From: Engraulis encrasicolus
Lineage: Eukaryota; Chordata; Actinopteri; Clupeiformes; Engraulidae
Reading direction: 5' to 3'
NCBI RefSeq assembly: GCF_034702125.1
Contig: NC_085876.1
Location: forward strand, 29,141,579-29,205,578
Length of the DNA stretch: 64,000 nt
Positions 12,222 through 24,500 of the stretch are shown here, piece after piece. The notes beneath the pieces were generated by a model. That model was given only the letters and a program-made list of their open reading frames with translations. It searched no databases and was not told where the DNA came from. Both the position numbers and the translations under genes were made by a program. Each line of letters starts with the position of its first letter. Position 1 is the first letter of the stretch.

Positions 12222-13685
12222 ATTCATCAACTGATTGGTTGGTTTGTTGTTTGGTTGACATTTTGATTGGTTCATTCCTTCCTTCAGAAACACAATGATG
12301 TAGTGATATGTCATAGCCAAGTAGGTCACCTGTCAAAGTGGCAAATCAAACTGGAATGATGATTAGACCTAACAGTCTTATCTATATTTTGCCTCTTGGC
12401 AGACCTGTCAAGCCATGTACAGTCTATGTCCATGTCTACCAGATGCTGCTCCAGTGCAGCCCAAAGCCATGCATGTCCTGGACAGATAGGCAGACCGATA
12501 TCAAGCCATTTGTGTCCATGTCCACCAGATGCTGCCAGAGTCCCCCTGGGGGATAATGTACTACTACAGTGTTTCTCAACCTTTTTTTAGCCGAGGTACC
12601 CTTGCAATTCATGAAAAATTTCAAGGCACCCCAAATCAACAAGCCATAACATGGCATCGCATCCAATACCACACACGCTTAGAAAAGTAACACATTTGGA
12701 GACGTCACAAGACCTACGCTAAAAGTTGCAGCTGTATTTACTTTATTGTGCGTAAATGGCAGATGAAAGATTCCACTGACTAGCATTAACTTATCAATTT
12801 AGACAAATATGTATCATATTACATAATTTATTTATCAGCCACGTTTCCGCGGCACCCCTGTGGGGGGCCCGCGGCACCCCAGTGGGGGGCCCGCGGCACC
12901 CCAGGGTGCCCCGGCACCCCTGTTGAGAATCACTGTACTACTACATACTACTGCACTCTACTCTATTGTACTCTACTCTACTACTCTACAGTAGAGTAGA
13001 GTAGAGTAGTAGAGTAGAGTAGAGTAGGGTACAGTAGTGTAGTGTAGAGTCTACACTACACTACTTATTCTACTCTACTCTACTACTCTCTAATCTCCTC
13101 TACTCTCCTCTCCTCTGCTCTTCTCTAAACTACTGCTTTACCCTACTCTTCTGTATTCCACCTAACTCTACTCTACTGTACTACTGTACTCTGCTACTCT
13201 ACTCTATTCTACTACCCTACTCTACTCTGCCAGATGCGGCGCGGGTGCTGTCCAAGTCTCATGTCCTGAGCAGCACGCCGCTGGCGGTGCAGAGGAAGCC
13301 CCCATGTGACCCGCTGCGACTGCTGCTGCGCGGCCTGAATCCCACCACCTGCAGCGAGCTCGTCCAGATGTACGTGGAGAACGTGGTCGGTGTGGACGAG
13401 GACGACTACGCACTCTTCCGCTCCCCCGGGAACGATGCAGTCGTCATTCAGTTACAGCAGCCCTTCTCTCAAGGTGAGACCACCACAAGAATATGATAAT
13501 AATGGCCTAGCCGTGGCTTAGTCGGCTGGGCACTGGACTGCTATGCGGGCGACCCGGTATCGATTCCTGACCCGGGTCATTTCCCAATCCTCCCCCGTCT
13601 CTCTCCCCCACTCATTTCCTGCCCCACTCTTCACTGTCCTGTCTAAATAAAGTTGAAAAACACCAAAGAAAAGAATATAATAATA

Positions 13686-13719
<34 letters not shown>

Positions 13720-16700
13720 GGTCAAATTAACCTCTAATTATTGTTTCTTAGATTTTGAGAAGGTGTCCGCTAAAGTGTCGAAGAGGACTCTGGAGGGCGC
13801 TCATCTCTCGCTGGAGCGTTTGGAGCGGCCGGCGTCAGTGCTGGTGGAGGGGCTTCACCCCAGCACCAAGACCGATCTGCTCAGCCTGTACTTCGAGAGC
13901 TCACGCGGGGGAGGGGAGGAGGTCGCCAGCGTCCAAATGATGCAGACCCAGGGCAGCGCCAGGGTTTTCTTCAAGGAGTTTGAATGTGAGGCCACCACAC
14001 TTCACATTACATAACACTTACTGTAGCTGACACTTTTATCCAGAGCGATTTACAGTTATAGTATTATCAGTAAAAGGGTGTTGGTTCCCATTCCTGGAGC
14101 AGTGTGGGGTTAGGTGCCTTTCTCAAGGGTCGTGGAAGGGTGGGATTCGAACTTGCAAGCCTCTGATCTAAAGCCATCTTCTCAACCACTAGGCCACGCT
14201 GGCCCACACCACCTGTCTGTTTAATAGTACCATCAGATCATAAATGCAATTTCATGGGGTGCAAGGTGCAGTGAACAGTGGAGTGCTGTGTCACAATGAC
14301 AATGGGAGTAGGAGTTTCCCAGTTGGGCTTTTACTTTCATTCATTTACCTCTCCTGTGATTTACATTAAAGTTTGGCAAAAAATATCTAGAATATTGTGA
14401 AATATTTTTAGGTTTAAAAGGGGCTTCCAGAGGGAAAAGTTTGGGAACCACTATGCAAGCAAACAGTTTAGGTGGGCACATCACAGATAGATGTGTGGAC
14501 CCTTGGTGGTTTTTATTGTAGCATTCTTCTGAGACAGAGCATTTTCCCTTTTTCTTTTTCCTCCAAACAGCGGTGGACAAAGTTGTCATCAGATCCCACA
14601 CACTGGAGAATTCCCAGCTGAAAGTTACTCCATACATCGGTGTCCTTCTGGCTGACAGCGGTGCTCCCCCTGCTGGCCCCAGCCTGAATGGCGCCCCGGC
14701 TGCTGCCTCCGTTCCTATGGAGGTGGACACCACGCCCGTCAGTAGCCCCGTGACCCCTGCCCCCCAGGTGATGGCCCCTGCCCCCCGGGTGACCTCTTCA
14801 CCCCAGGTCAGCCTTGTTGCCCAGGCAGCTCGTCCGGTCTTGGTGTCGCCACGGCCACAGCCCCCGCTACAGACCCCGCCCTCCATTCGACAGACTCCGC
14901 CCAGGAGCCCTGCCAGCCTGTCCCCCACCTCGCCACACAGCCCTGCTGTGAGCAGGAGCCCAGGGGCAGGTGCTGCTGTCTCCATGGCAACAGAGTCAGG
15001 TGTTGCTGTGTCCAGTGCGGCATCCGGGCAGCAGCAGCGGGTGGTGGCCCGGTCCACATCTCCAGTGGCATCGCTACCAGCACCAGCACCAGCAGCAGCA
15101 ATCTTAGCGGCCAGTCCTAAACCCACAGCGGCCCCGAGGCAGGAGAGCGTGGAGGCGCCGAGCAGTGTCATCGCCGTGTCCGACGGGGACAAGCTGTCCC
15201 TGCTGGAAGCGAGCGGGCGCCTGACGGAGCTGGAGGCGGCGAACCCGGGCAGCCGCCTGCGCCTCACTGCGGACGGCGTGTCCCTCGCCGCGCCGGACCA
15301 GCTGACGTTGGACCGTCTCCGCGTGGACGTGCTGCAGTGCCTGGGCGGCATGGCCACGTCTCCTCTGGCCCTGGAGCAGGCCAAGGCGGAGTTTCTGTCC
15401 CGCCCTGACGTCAGAGCCAAACTCATGCAGACTCTGGAGGGCGAAGGCCTGCTGCTGGCCTACACGGTGAGGGACAACGCGGCGTGCGTGACGTCTCTGT
15501 CCCTGGACATGGCCAGCAAGGCGTGCCGGGCCATCCGTGGCCTGGTGTGCGAGTTCAGCATCCCGGTGCAGCCGCAGTATGAGTGCATCCTCTACTGCCA
15601 GGAGTGGCACGCCTTCCTGAACACGCTCGGCTGCTGTGTCGCCACGGTGACGGACGGCGGTGCCAAAATCACAGTGGTGACCCTTAAAGGTGACGTGTCA
15701 TGCACTGCTCACTTGACTGTTACTGTACTGCACTCTAGCATCTCTTTGGCAGCTGAGACCCAACTTATTCATTACTGGGCTACATAATTGATTTAAAGTT
15801 GCACATTTATTTCCAGAATTCATGCTGCCCATTTACAAATGTTAAGCTTACCTTTTTCATCAATACTTACCACCACCATCAAATTCCAAGTTTTTATTAT
15901 GACTGGGAAAATTGCACCTTTGATACATGGTGGATTTTCTCCATGTCCGCCATTTTGAATTTGCATTTTGACATTTTTAGCTTCAAAAACTTTGGTCATA
16001 CTAGTAAATATTGGCAATGAGGAGCACACTTTCATTTAGCAGCATATTTGCAATACCTATTCTGGCCATCATCATACACAGTGCGCTTTTAAATATATAT
16101 AGTATATGCATGTTATTCTGCACTTTAATGTCTGCTGTAATGCACTTTAATTCCTGTCTCTGTCAACGCATGAGTGAGATGTAAAATTAATAGAATTTGA
16201 ACTCAATTTAAAATTTTAACTACAAGCATGTCTTGTACATAATATGAAAGAAGAAATAGACACACAGGTTCTTTATCCTATCCTAGGTTCAATATCCTGA
16301 CTTCCTTCCTCAACCTGTGTTTGTGGCCTTGTGCTTTGCTGAAGCCCCACCTGTGTGGAGAAAACAATAAAGTTTCCCCGCTGTCAGCCTAGCCACAACA
16401 ACGTTTGGGGGACTATTCCCCATTCAATATGCCGATTGCAAATGAGAAAATAAAATTTGAATTGCGCTTTTGCAAGATATTGAAATAAAATTATGTCGTC
16501 AATGACGTTATTGCGAGACCACAAGCACAAGGGAGGACAGGAGCTGTGATATTAGACCCTAACGCTGGTGTTTGGCGGTTGCCTGTGCCGTTTGGCTAGC
16601 CAGGCTGTGTCGTCCTATAGCGCATTCAGGCCGACTGAGAACCGTGCTGGAGCCCGTTCCCGCACCTAATCGCGAACCGACCGTCGTGTTCTCGCCACAG

Positions 16701-19185
16701 ATATTTGCGTTCGCGAACCGGAAAATTGGTTCGCAATGCGAACCGCAAAATACCAGGTTTTTCTCTGCGAACCGTGACGACAGCGTGGTCGTCAGCAGGT
16801 TCATCCGGGTAACACAGTCACGTGCGGAAAAAGTTCAGAGCCCGGTATGAACACTGGCGGTTCGCAGACAAACACTTAAAGGGCAATTCCGGCCAGTTTG
16901 GATTCATATCCCATCTTGGGTGGACCCAGGGAAAAGGATGAAAGGGGAAACCGCGAGAAATGTTCATGCGTGCTGCGCAAAGTTGTTCAATTGCGCCGTT
17001 TTCGGTTAAAACCTGGCCCTTCGGGCACGTATTTGACCTGTTTTAAAGCTCCTAGCGTGCATTAAAACCCTTTTGAACGCTTTGGCCGTGGTGTGTGGGT
17101 CCATACAAGTCGATCTAATATCGCTAGTGGTTCACATTTCCATTAGGTAGCACGATACAACAGGAGTTTTCAAAAGTGGCGCACCTACCTCTTTCAGCTT
17201 CCGCCTTCCAACTACGTCCGCAAAATGGTTCGCCAAAGTGATACTTCATAGTAATCCATTTTATTTTTGTCCACCAAAGACGAGCCACAAGAAACATATT
17301 CACACGTTTTCATGTCCTGAGTTGTTATTGTCTTGCAGATTCACTTCTCTGTCACTGAACGCAGTTTAGTGACGTCACGGTGTCACATGACTCCTGGAAG
17401 GAATAATTCTTTATCTGTAACAAATATTCTGGTTCGAAAAAGATAACCATGGCCACCAAACTCTTCAATTGAACTACCCCAACGGAGGATCCATCTCAAA
17501 ATATCAAACAGTATATTACGACAGCGCCTCTCTTTCTCGCTTCTGTATAATAACTGGATGAGCGAATGGCGTTCCTTCCAGGAGTCATGTGACACCGTGA
17601 CGTCACTAAACTGCGTTCAGTGACAGAGAAGTGAATCTGCGAGACAATAACAACTCAGGACATGAAAACGTGTGAATATGTTTCTTGTGGCTCGTCTTTG
17701 GTGGACAAAAATAAAATGGATTACTATGAAGTATCACTTTGGCGAACCATTTTGCGGACGTAGTTGGAAGGCGGAAGCTGAAAGAGGTAGGTGCGCCACT
17801 TTTGAAAACTCCTAATGTGTCGTGCCTGTGCTACCTAATGGAACTGTGAACCACTAGATCGACTTGTATGGACCCACACACCACGGCCAAAGCGTTCAAA
17901 AGGGTTTTAATGCACGCTAGGAGCTTTAAAACAGGTCAAATACGTGCCCGAAGGGCCAGGTTTTAACCGAAAACAGCGCAATTGAACAACTTTGCGCAGC
18001 AGGCATGAAAATTTCTCGCGGTTTTGCCTTTCATCCCTTTCCCTCGGTCCACCCAAGATGGGATATTAATCCAAACTGGCCGGAATTCTCCTTTAAGTGC
18101 CGAACGTAACTGGTGCGAGCACCGACACCGGCTCCGTTCTGGTCGGCCTGAAAGCCATACTAGTGACGCAACATCTTCAGCCTTGCTTCTAGTCAGGCCA
18201 AGAGCAATACAAATATTGTTTCGGGGCTCCCGTAAAAACGGGAACTGCTCCCACTTTATCTGGAAGCTTACAGCCATTAGTAACCCAAGGGAGGCGGGTT
18301 GACCATGCCTTTTGGGAAACAATAATTGTTATGCTCTTTGTCAGACCAAGTCTCGAAGGGATTTGAAAGTCGATGATAATCAGGCTAGTGTTTGGCAGGC
18401 CTGGAGGAAGAGTTGCGGCCCCGCCTGGTGGCGTTCCTGAGTACTCCCATCCAGAGGGAGACGGTGATCTCTATGGAGCCCGGGCGCCTCAAGTACCTCC
18501 AGATCCACTGCGAACAGCTGCTGGCCGACATGGGCCAAGTCACACTTTTCCCCCTGGAAACTGGTGATGGACTAACGGTAGGTCACGTCATAACCCTAAC
18601 CCTAGTTATGATGCATTCGCTAGTCAGTATGATATTATTTGACATGTTGATTGACCTTAGCGATCGACTTACGATCAATTGACAAGCGGCAATTTTCTCC
18701 CAAATCTGAATGTTTCCTAAACATTGTGAGCTTCCCTGTATTAGTGACAACAAAGGCTCTTTATTCTATTCTAGTCTATTCTATTCTATTCTTTTCTATT
18801 CTTTTCTATTCTATTCTGATCTACAACATTCACTGATGTACTGTACACGTCAGTGACTGTATTTCCTCCTGACTACACATCATTAGTGGTGCCTATTCTA
18901 TTCTATTCTATTCTATTCTATTCTATGCTATTCTAATATATTCTATTCTAATATATTCTGATCTACTGTATTTTCTCCTGACTACAGATCAGTGGTGATG
19001 CTGGCGTGTGTCAGATGGCTGAAGAGGTGTTGCGTAACGTAGTGGACTCAATCTGCACCAGGACCATAAAGGTAAATACCATTGAAATACAGCCCACTCT
19101 ACTGTATACCATGTATGAAACTTCGGTGCAAAACGGTGTATAGTATTTATTTTGGAGAATTTTGGCACATACCAAGCCGAGTAAT

Positions 19186-19266
<81 letters not shown>

Positions 19267-21546
19267 AGCTGAGCCACCCCGGCTCGTGCCGCTTCCTCCG
19301 GGAGGAGGAGGGGGCTGCCATCCTGGCGGAGATGACGGCCAAGTTCCAGGTCTACATCAGCATGGACAAGGTGCACTGGGAACCGCTGGAGGACAAGGTA
19401 GATAAAGAAATAGATATGCTGTCTGTGTGTTTTTGTAATAAATATGCTGTATGTGTTTTTTTGTCAGTTGCATGCCTTTGTGCTTACCTGGTTAACACCG
19501 TACGATCTCACAATTGAGAGCCTGGGGGCTACCTAATGTACTGTAATTGCAAATGCAAAGTGTGGTTTACGATGTGATTCGTCAATGGCCGAATGTGTCA
19601 TTATTGTTATTGATATTATTCGGACATATTAATTTGTATTGTATTATATTGTATTATATTGCATTATATCATTAGGACATCTTCGAGGCCGGTTGGAAAA
19701 TAATGGCGCAAGAAAACTTCCAGAGGAATCCAGGCGGTGTCTCCTCGGGCATTTTGAAGGCGGCGCCACCTGCTGATGCCAATGAGCTAATGCAGAGATG
19801 TAAGTGCTAAATGTTGATGCTTTTCACACACCTCTAGGCACGTGTTCAAGAGATCAGGGGGGTATACTAAAACATGGTTAAGTGATAAACAAGGCTTAGT
19901 TAACCTACAGGAAGTGGTAAACCTGCTAGTAGATATATGTACCTGCTGGCGTCATGTAGTTAAGAAAATGAGGGGGGGGCGCTTTGGTGCAGCGCGCTAA
20001 GCCCCCCCACATTTGGGCTTCCATGCCCACGGGGACCCCGGTTCGAGTCGGGCCGGGGTCATTTCCCGATCCTCCCACCCCGTCTCTCTGTCCCACTCGC
20101 TTCCTGTCACCATCTCAGACTGTCCTATCAAATAAAGGCATAAAAGCCCCTAAAAATATATATTTTTTTAAAAATGAGGACTCCAGGCTCTTCTATTACA
20201 TGATTTACCTCTACCACAAGGTAAACTACCAAAAAGTTATTCACTTGGAGTGACCTCTGGAATTACAAGGACTGCTTGGACTATTAAAAAAAGTCCGGAT
20301 GATGCCCTAACAATGACGAAAAATGCAGTGCTTGAACGATGGACACTGCACACATTAAACAGTCGCCATGTTGACAATGAAACGAAAGAAACGTGACATT
20401 CAATTCAGTACAAGAGTTTGGATAACAGTCTGCTTATTCTGTAAGTTATATTGCTGAGACACCAACGTTTTCATGCCAAGCAAAGTATTGTATGTGTGAT
20501 GGTTGCCCTTTGGGGTGAAGGAAATGTAAATACAAGCACGAGACGCTGTGCAATGCAAACAATAGCCAACAGATATTTTGGCGAGCTAATGCTATGCTCA
20601 GCCGTCACTTCCAGCGAGGGCACTGTGCATATAGTGCTCAAACTTTTCCACGAGACTGTGCACTGAAGACCTCAGTGCGCACTGCACTGACTCAACGCCA
20701 GTGCACTGACACAAGTGCTTGGATTGAGACACAGGGTAGGACTAACTAGGAAATAGGGTCCAATGTCAAAAATCCCAGAGTATCACCTTAAATAAAAGCA
20801 TAAAAGCCGGCCCTCCCCCCCAAAAAAAAAATTTAAAAAAAAAATTACTTTTTTAACGTTTTGTGTCTAATTTCTAATCTCTACGTAGCTCGAATAGAAG
20901 AGGCCAAGCAGATTCTGTCTGCCATCCCGGACGGCTCGTCTGACAGGCCTCAAGCCCTTATAGCCGACGGAACTCATGGTCACCCGTCTGAAGAGGACAT
21001 CTACACGGCCAGCGGGGGTGGGGAGGTCGACGACGGGACGGAGCCGGCCATCATGGTGATCGACGACAGTTCTCAGAGCAGCTCTCAGACGGAATCTTCA
21101 GTTGCTGCCATGGCGACCGGAGAGGAGGAGGATGCTGAGGTGGGCCTGGCCAAGCAGCTGTCTCTGGACCCCACTCTGGACGAGCGGGCGCAACTCTCCC
21201 TGGCCATCCAGTACTCCATGGAGAACATGGACACAGAAGACGAGGAACTGCAGGTCACCATGCTCACTGTTGTTGTTGTTGTTGTTGTTATTTATATTTG
21301 CTGTTTTTTATAGTAAGTGTTACTTTGCTCTTTTGTCCTTTTATCTTTATACATATCTGAGTGTCCTCGGGTATTTTGAAAGGTTTTTCAAATGAAACGT
21401 ATTAATGTTATGATGATTATCATTACTATTATAACTTTGATATGAAGCTGCAGTATCTATGAAAACTACCCCAGGTAGATTTATTTCTCACCCACAGTAC
21501 GCTTTACCATATACCATAAAATAGAAAAGGTTAATTTATGGCCCTG

Positions 21547-21581
<35 letters not shown>

Positions 21582-24500
21582 CATTTCATTAGTATTATTA
21601 TTCCAGAAAGCGCTGCAGATGTCGTTGCTGGATGCCGGGGGGCCTGGGTGTGGGGCTGGTGCTGTGGGTACGGCTGGAGGGCTCTCTGGGCTGGGTAGCG
21701 AGGAGGTGCAGCTGAAGAGAGCCATGCAGGCCTCACTACAGAACGCCATCCGGGACGCTAACATGGCTGAGATCTACGTCTTTGCAAACTACTCCCACGA
21801 CCTGATCCGCACGGAGATCGCTTTGGGGAAGAAGGCCAGCCTGCGGCAGTGCGAGGAGAAGGTTAGTATATGTTATTAATATATGTTAGTATATGTTATT
21901 AGTATAGTTATTAGTTATATATCCAACTTTTTCACCAAAACGACTTACAATCAAGGCCACAATCATAGCCTGCAACACTTGAAGTGGAGTGCACAGGAAA
22001 TATACAGAGCAGATGCCAAGTAGTTCCATTAACACAGTCATCTACTCTATTGTAATAAAATTGATGTGGTCCGCAGGTGGAGAGCCGGAGCCTGAGGAAC
22101 ATGACTGCTCACCACAGCAGGTGCCTGGACATCGTCAAGAGGAAGCACGCGGTGGAGATCCGTGTGGACGGAACCACGGCCGTCATCTCCGGGTTCCGGG
22201 ACTTTGTGGCGGAGGCGGTGCCCAGCGTTAAGGAGCTGGCACGGAGGATGGGCAGCGTGACGCCAGACGCGGATATCTTGCGCACGGTGCAGTGGGAGTG
22301 GCAACCTGCAGCGGGCACAGCAGCAGCCACAGCCCAAGCTTACCCTCCCGACGCCATCGTCTACTTGGAGCACGCCTGGAAGATGAGGCAGAAGAAAGTC
22401 GACGTGCTTTTCGACGGTCAGTCTTACGTCATCGACTTTGAGAAGATGCAGGAGGTCTGCAAGGCGTCGGGGAAAGCGGTGCCCATCGTTAGAAGGCTGC
22501 TCAACACGTCAGACCTCACCACAGTCGTCCCAGGTAGAGACCATCAACGCATCATGGATGTTTCCTGTCAGAATAGAATAGAATCTTTTTATTTGCCATT
22601 GTAACAAGTACACGGAAATTGAGCATTCCTTGTTGAAACAATGGATACTTAAAATAAAATAATTATAATAATAGCAAAACTTGGATGCGCCTAGAATCTT
22701 CATTTGGAATGCTGACGGTGTGATTATTTAATTTTCTGTAGATCATGTGCATAATTCCTCCAACAATATCCCTTCGATACCATTGGCATTCTAAACATAG
22801 ATTCTATGCACGTCTAAGTTAAGACGCTTGACCGGTTCTACGGAATAAATGGTCATCAGAAAAGAGAATTCTGTTGTGAAGGCAGATAATTTGTGATACA
22901 AATAGCCAGTGGGCTTGTTTACATGAGACACTTAATTCAGAATGAACTCAACTTAATTCTGAATGAAATTTAATTCCGATTTGAATTTGAATCATGTTAA
23001 CACTTAATTCGGTATTAAATGAAAGAGTAATTTAAACTCAACGGAACGATTTCATTCTGAATTAAACACACCATTTAAACATGGTCATTGTCTTGTTTTT
23101 CCCATTTGTCCCCAGAGGAGGAGTTCAGCTTGCTGTCCAGCCTTCCTGACGTGAGTCGCGTAGACGAGAACTCCGACGAGTTCCAAGATGTGGTGAAGGA
23201 TTTCTACGAGTCAATACAGGAGTTCCACAACAAAATCAAGATTGTCAAAGTAAGGCTGCAATTCAGCATGAAACAATTAAATAAAATGGCAGCCGTGGTC
23301 TAGTGGTTAGGGAATTTGACTGTAGATCACTAGGTTGCAGGTTCATATCCCACCCTTAACCTCTCCCTACACCTCCATCCATGGCTGAAGTGACCTTGAT
23401 CAAGGCATCTATCCCCACACTGCTCCAGGGATTGTAACCAATACCCTGTACTACATGTAAGTCGCCTTTGATAAAAGCATCAGCTAAGTGGAATGTAATG
23501 CAAAAGGCTGAAATTCAGCATTTTCTTTGGCTCTTTGAGTTTCCATTGAAGCCATGTTGACATCTTGGAAAAATCATACAGGTAATCATAAAATCCACTC
23601 ACAATTGCATACATATGGGTTTATTTAATGCAGATCCGCAACCTTTTCAACCATCTGTCCTTTCAGGACTTTGTGTACATTGCTGCAGAGCAGATACCAG
23701 ACTAATGTCATGTAATGTAATGTAATGTTTTATAGGTGGAAAAGCTTCTAACTGCGCTGATTTTAACCAGTACAAACTAAAGAAGCCCAGTATGGCGCAG
23801 AGCTGATGGCACAGACTGTAATGTAATGTAATGTAATGTGTTGTAGGTGGAGAAGCTTCTGAATGCGCTACTGTTTAACCAGTACAAACTGAAGAAGGCC
23901 AGTATGCTGCAGAGCTGTAGTGACCCGGAGGTGGAGCGCACGCTCTTCCATGGCACCAGCGAAACCAGCGTCAAGGAGATCTGCATACACGGATTCAATA
24001 GGAGCTTCTGCGGGAAAAATGGTATGTGTGCGTGCGTGTGTGTCTGCCTGCCTGCGTGCCTGCCTGCCTGTTTGTCTTTCTGTCTGTGTTTTGTTCGTAT
24101 GTTTGTGCTGTGTATGTGCATCATTTTTTTTCAAGAAGCGATGTGATGTAGGGCTTTTACCTCAGCAGCGTAATGTCTGTGATGTATTGCCTCAGCAGTG
24201 TTCTAATTGACAAGTCAATGCCTTACAGTTGGTATGAAAATAATGCACTATGAATATATAAATACATGTCATTATCATATGTGTCTTCCACAGCCACTGT
24301 GTATGGCCAAGGGGTTTACTTTGCGGTCAACTCTGCGCTGTCTGTCTCAGACACGTACTCCCCTCCCAACGCTGACGGACACAAGTTCATCTTCATGGCC
24401 AAAGTACTGACGGGAGACCACACCATCGGGAAACACGAGATGAAAGCTGCGCCTCTAAAAGACAACTCCCCCTCCCAAGGAATTCCACTACGATACGACA

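Larger units (their letters stand above)
11426..13985 (+). other. parp10: PARP10 exons 1-3: RRM-like modules
   Basis: Exon 1 (11426-11601, Met at 11427) encodes an RRM-like start (LEVLNIP, then LLSLYFENK). Exon 2 (13234-13473) has a second (LRLLLRGLNP). Exon 3 (13752-13985) has a third (SVLVEGLHP, then LLSLYFESS). Exons 1 and 3 share the LLSLYFE motif, so at least these two modules look like internal duplicates. Junction phases are 1, 1 and 1, which would allow module duplication by exon shuffling. Confidence 0.8.
18399..19799 (+). other. parp10: PARP10 exons 5-8
   Basis: Exons 18399-18577, 18988-19071, 19269-19397 and 19676-19799 encode residues 590-761, including LEEELRPRLVAFL and a region like a further KH/RRM-type module (FLREEEGAAILAEMTAKF). 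The exon 7 acceptor is preceded by about 76 bp of pure (GT)n with only 'cca' before the AG, so its polypyrimidine tract is replaced by TG repeat. Confidence 0.75.

Noticed and set aside
14341..15426. 361-residue open frame on the minus strand
   Set aside because: It is the antisense of GC-rich PARP10 exon 4; the sense frame is splice-bounded, in phase and fits the gene.
18590..18606. Telomere-like (CCCTAA)n
   Set aside because: Only about two units (aaccctaaccctag); too short to mean anything.
19975..20045. tRNA-like A/B-box sequences as tRNA genes (also 13503, 23287, 55930, 60582)
   Set aside because: They are heads of SINE copies followed by shared bodies and tails; none forms a clean full cloverleaf by eye.
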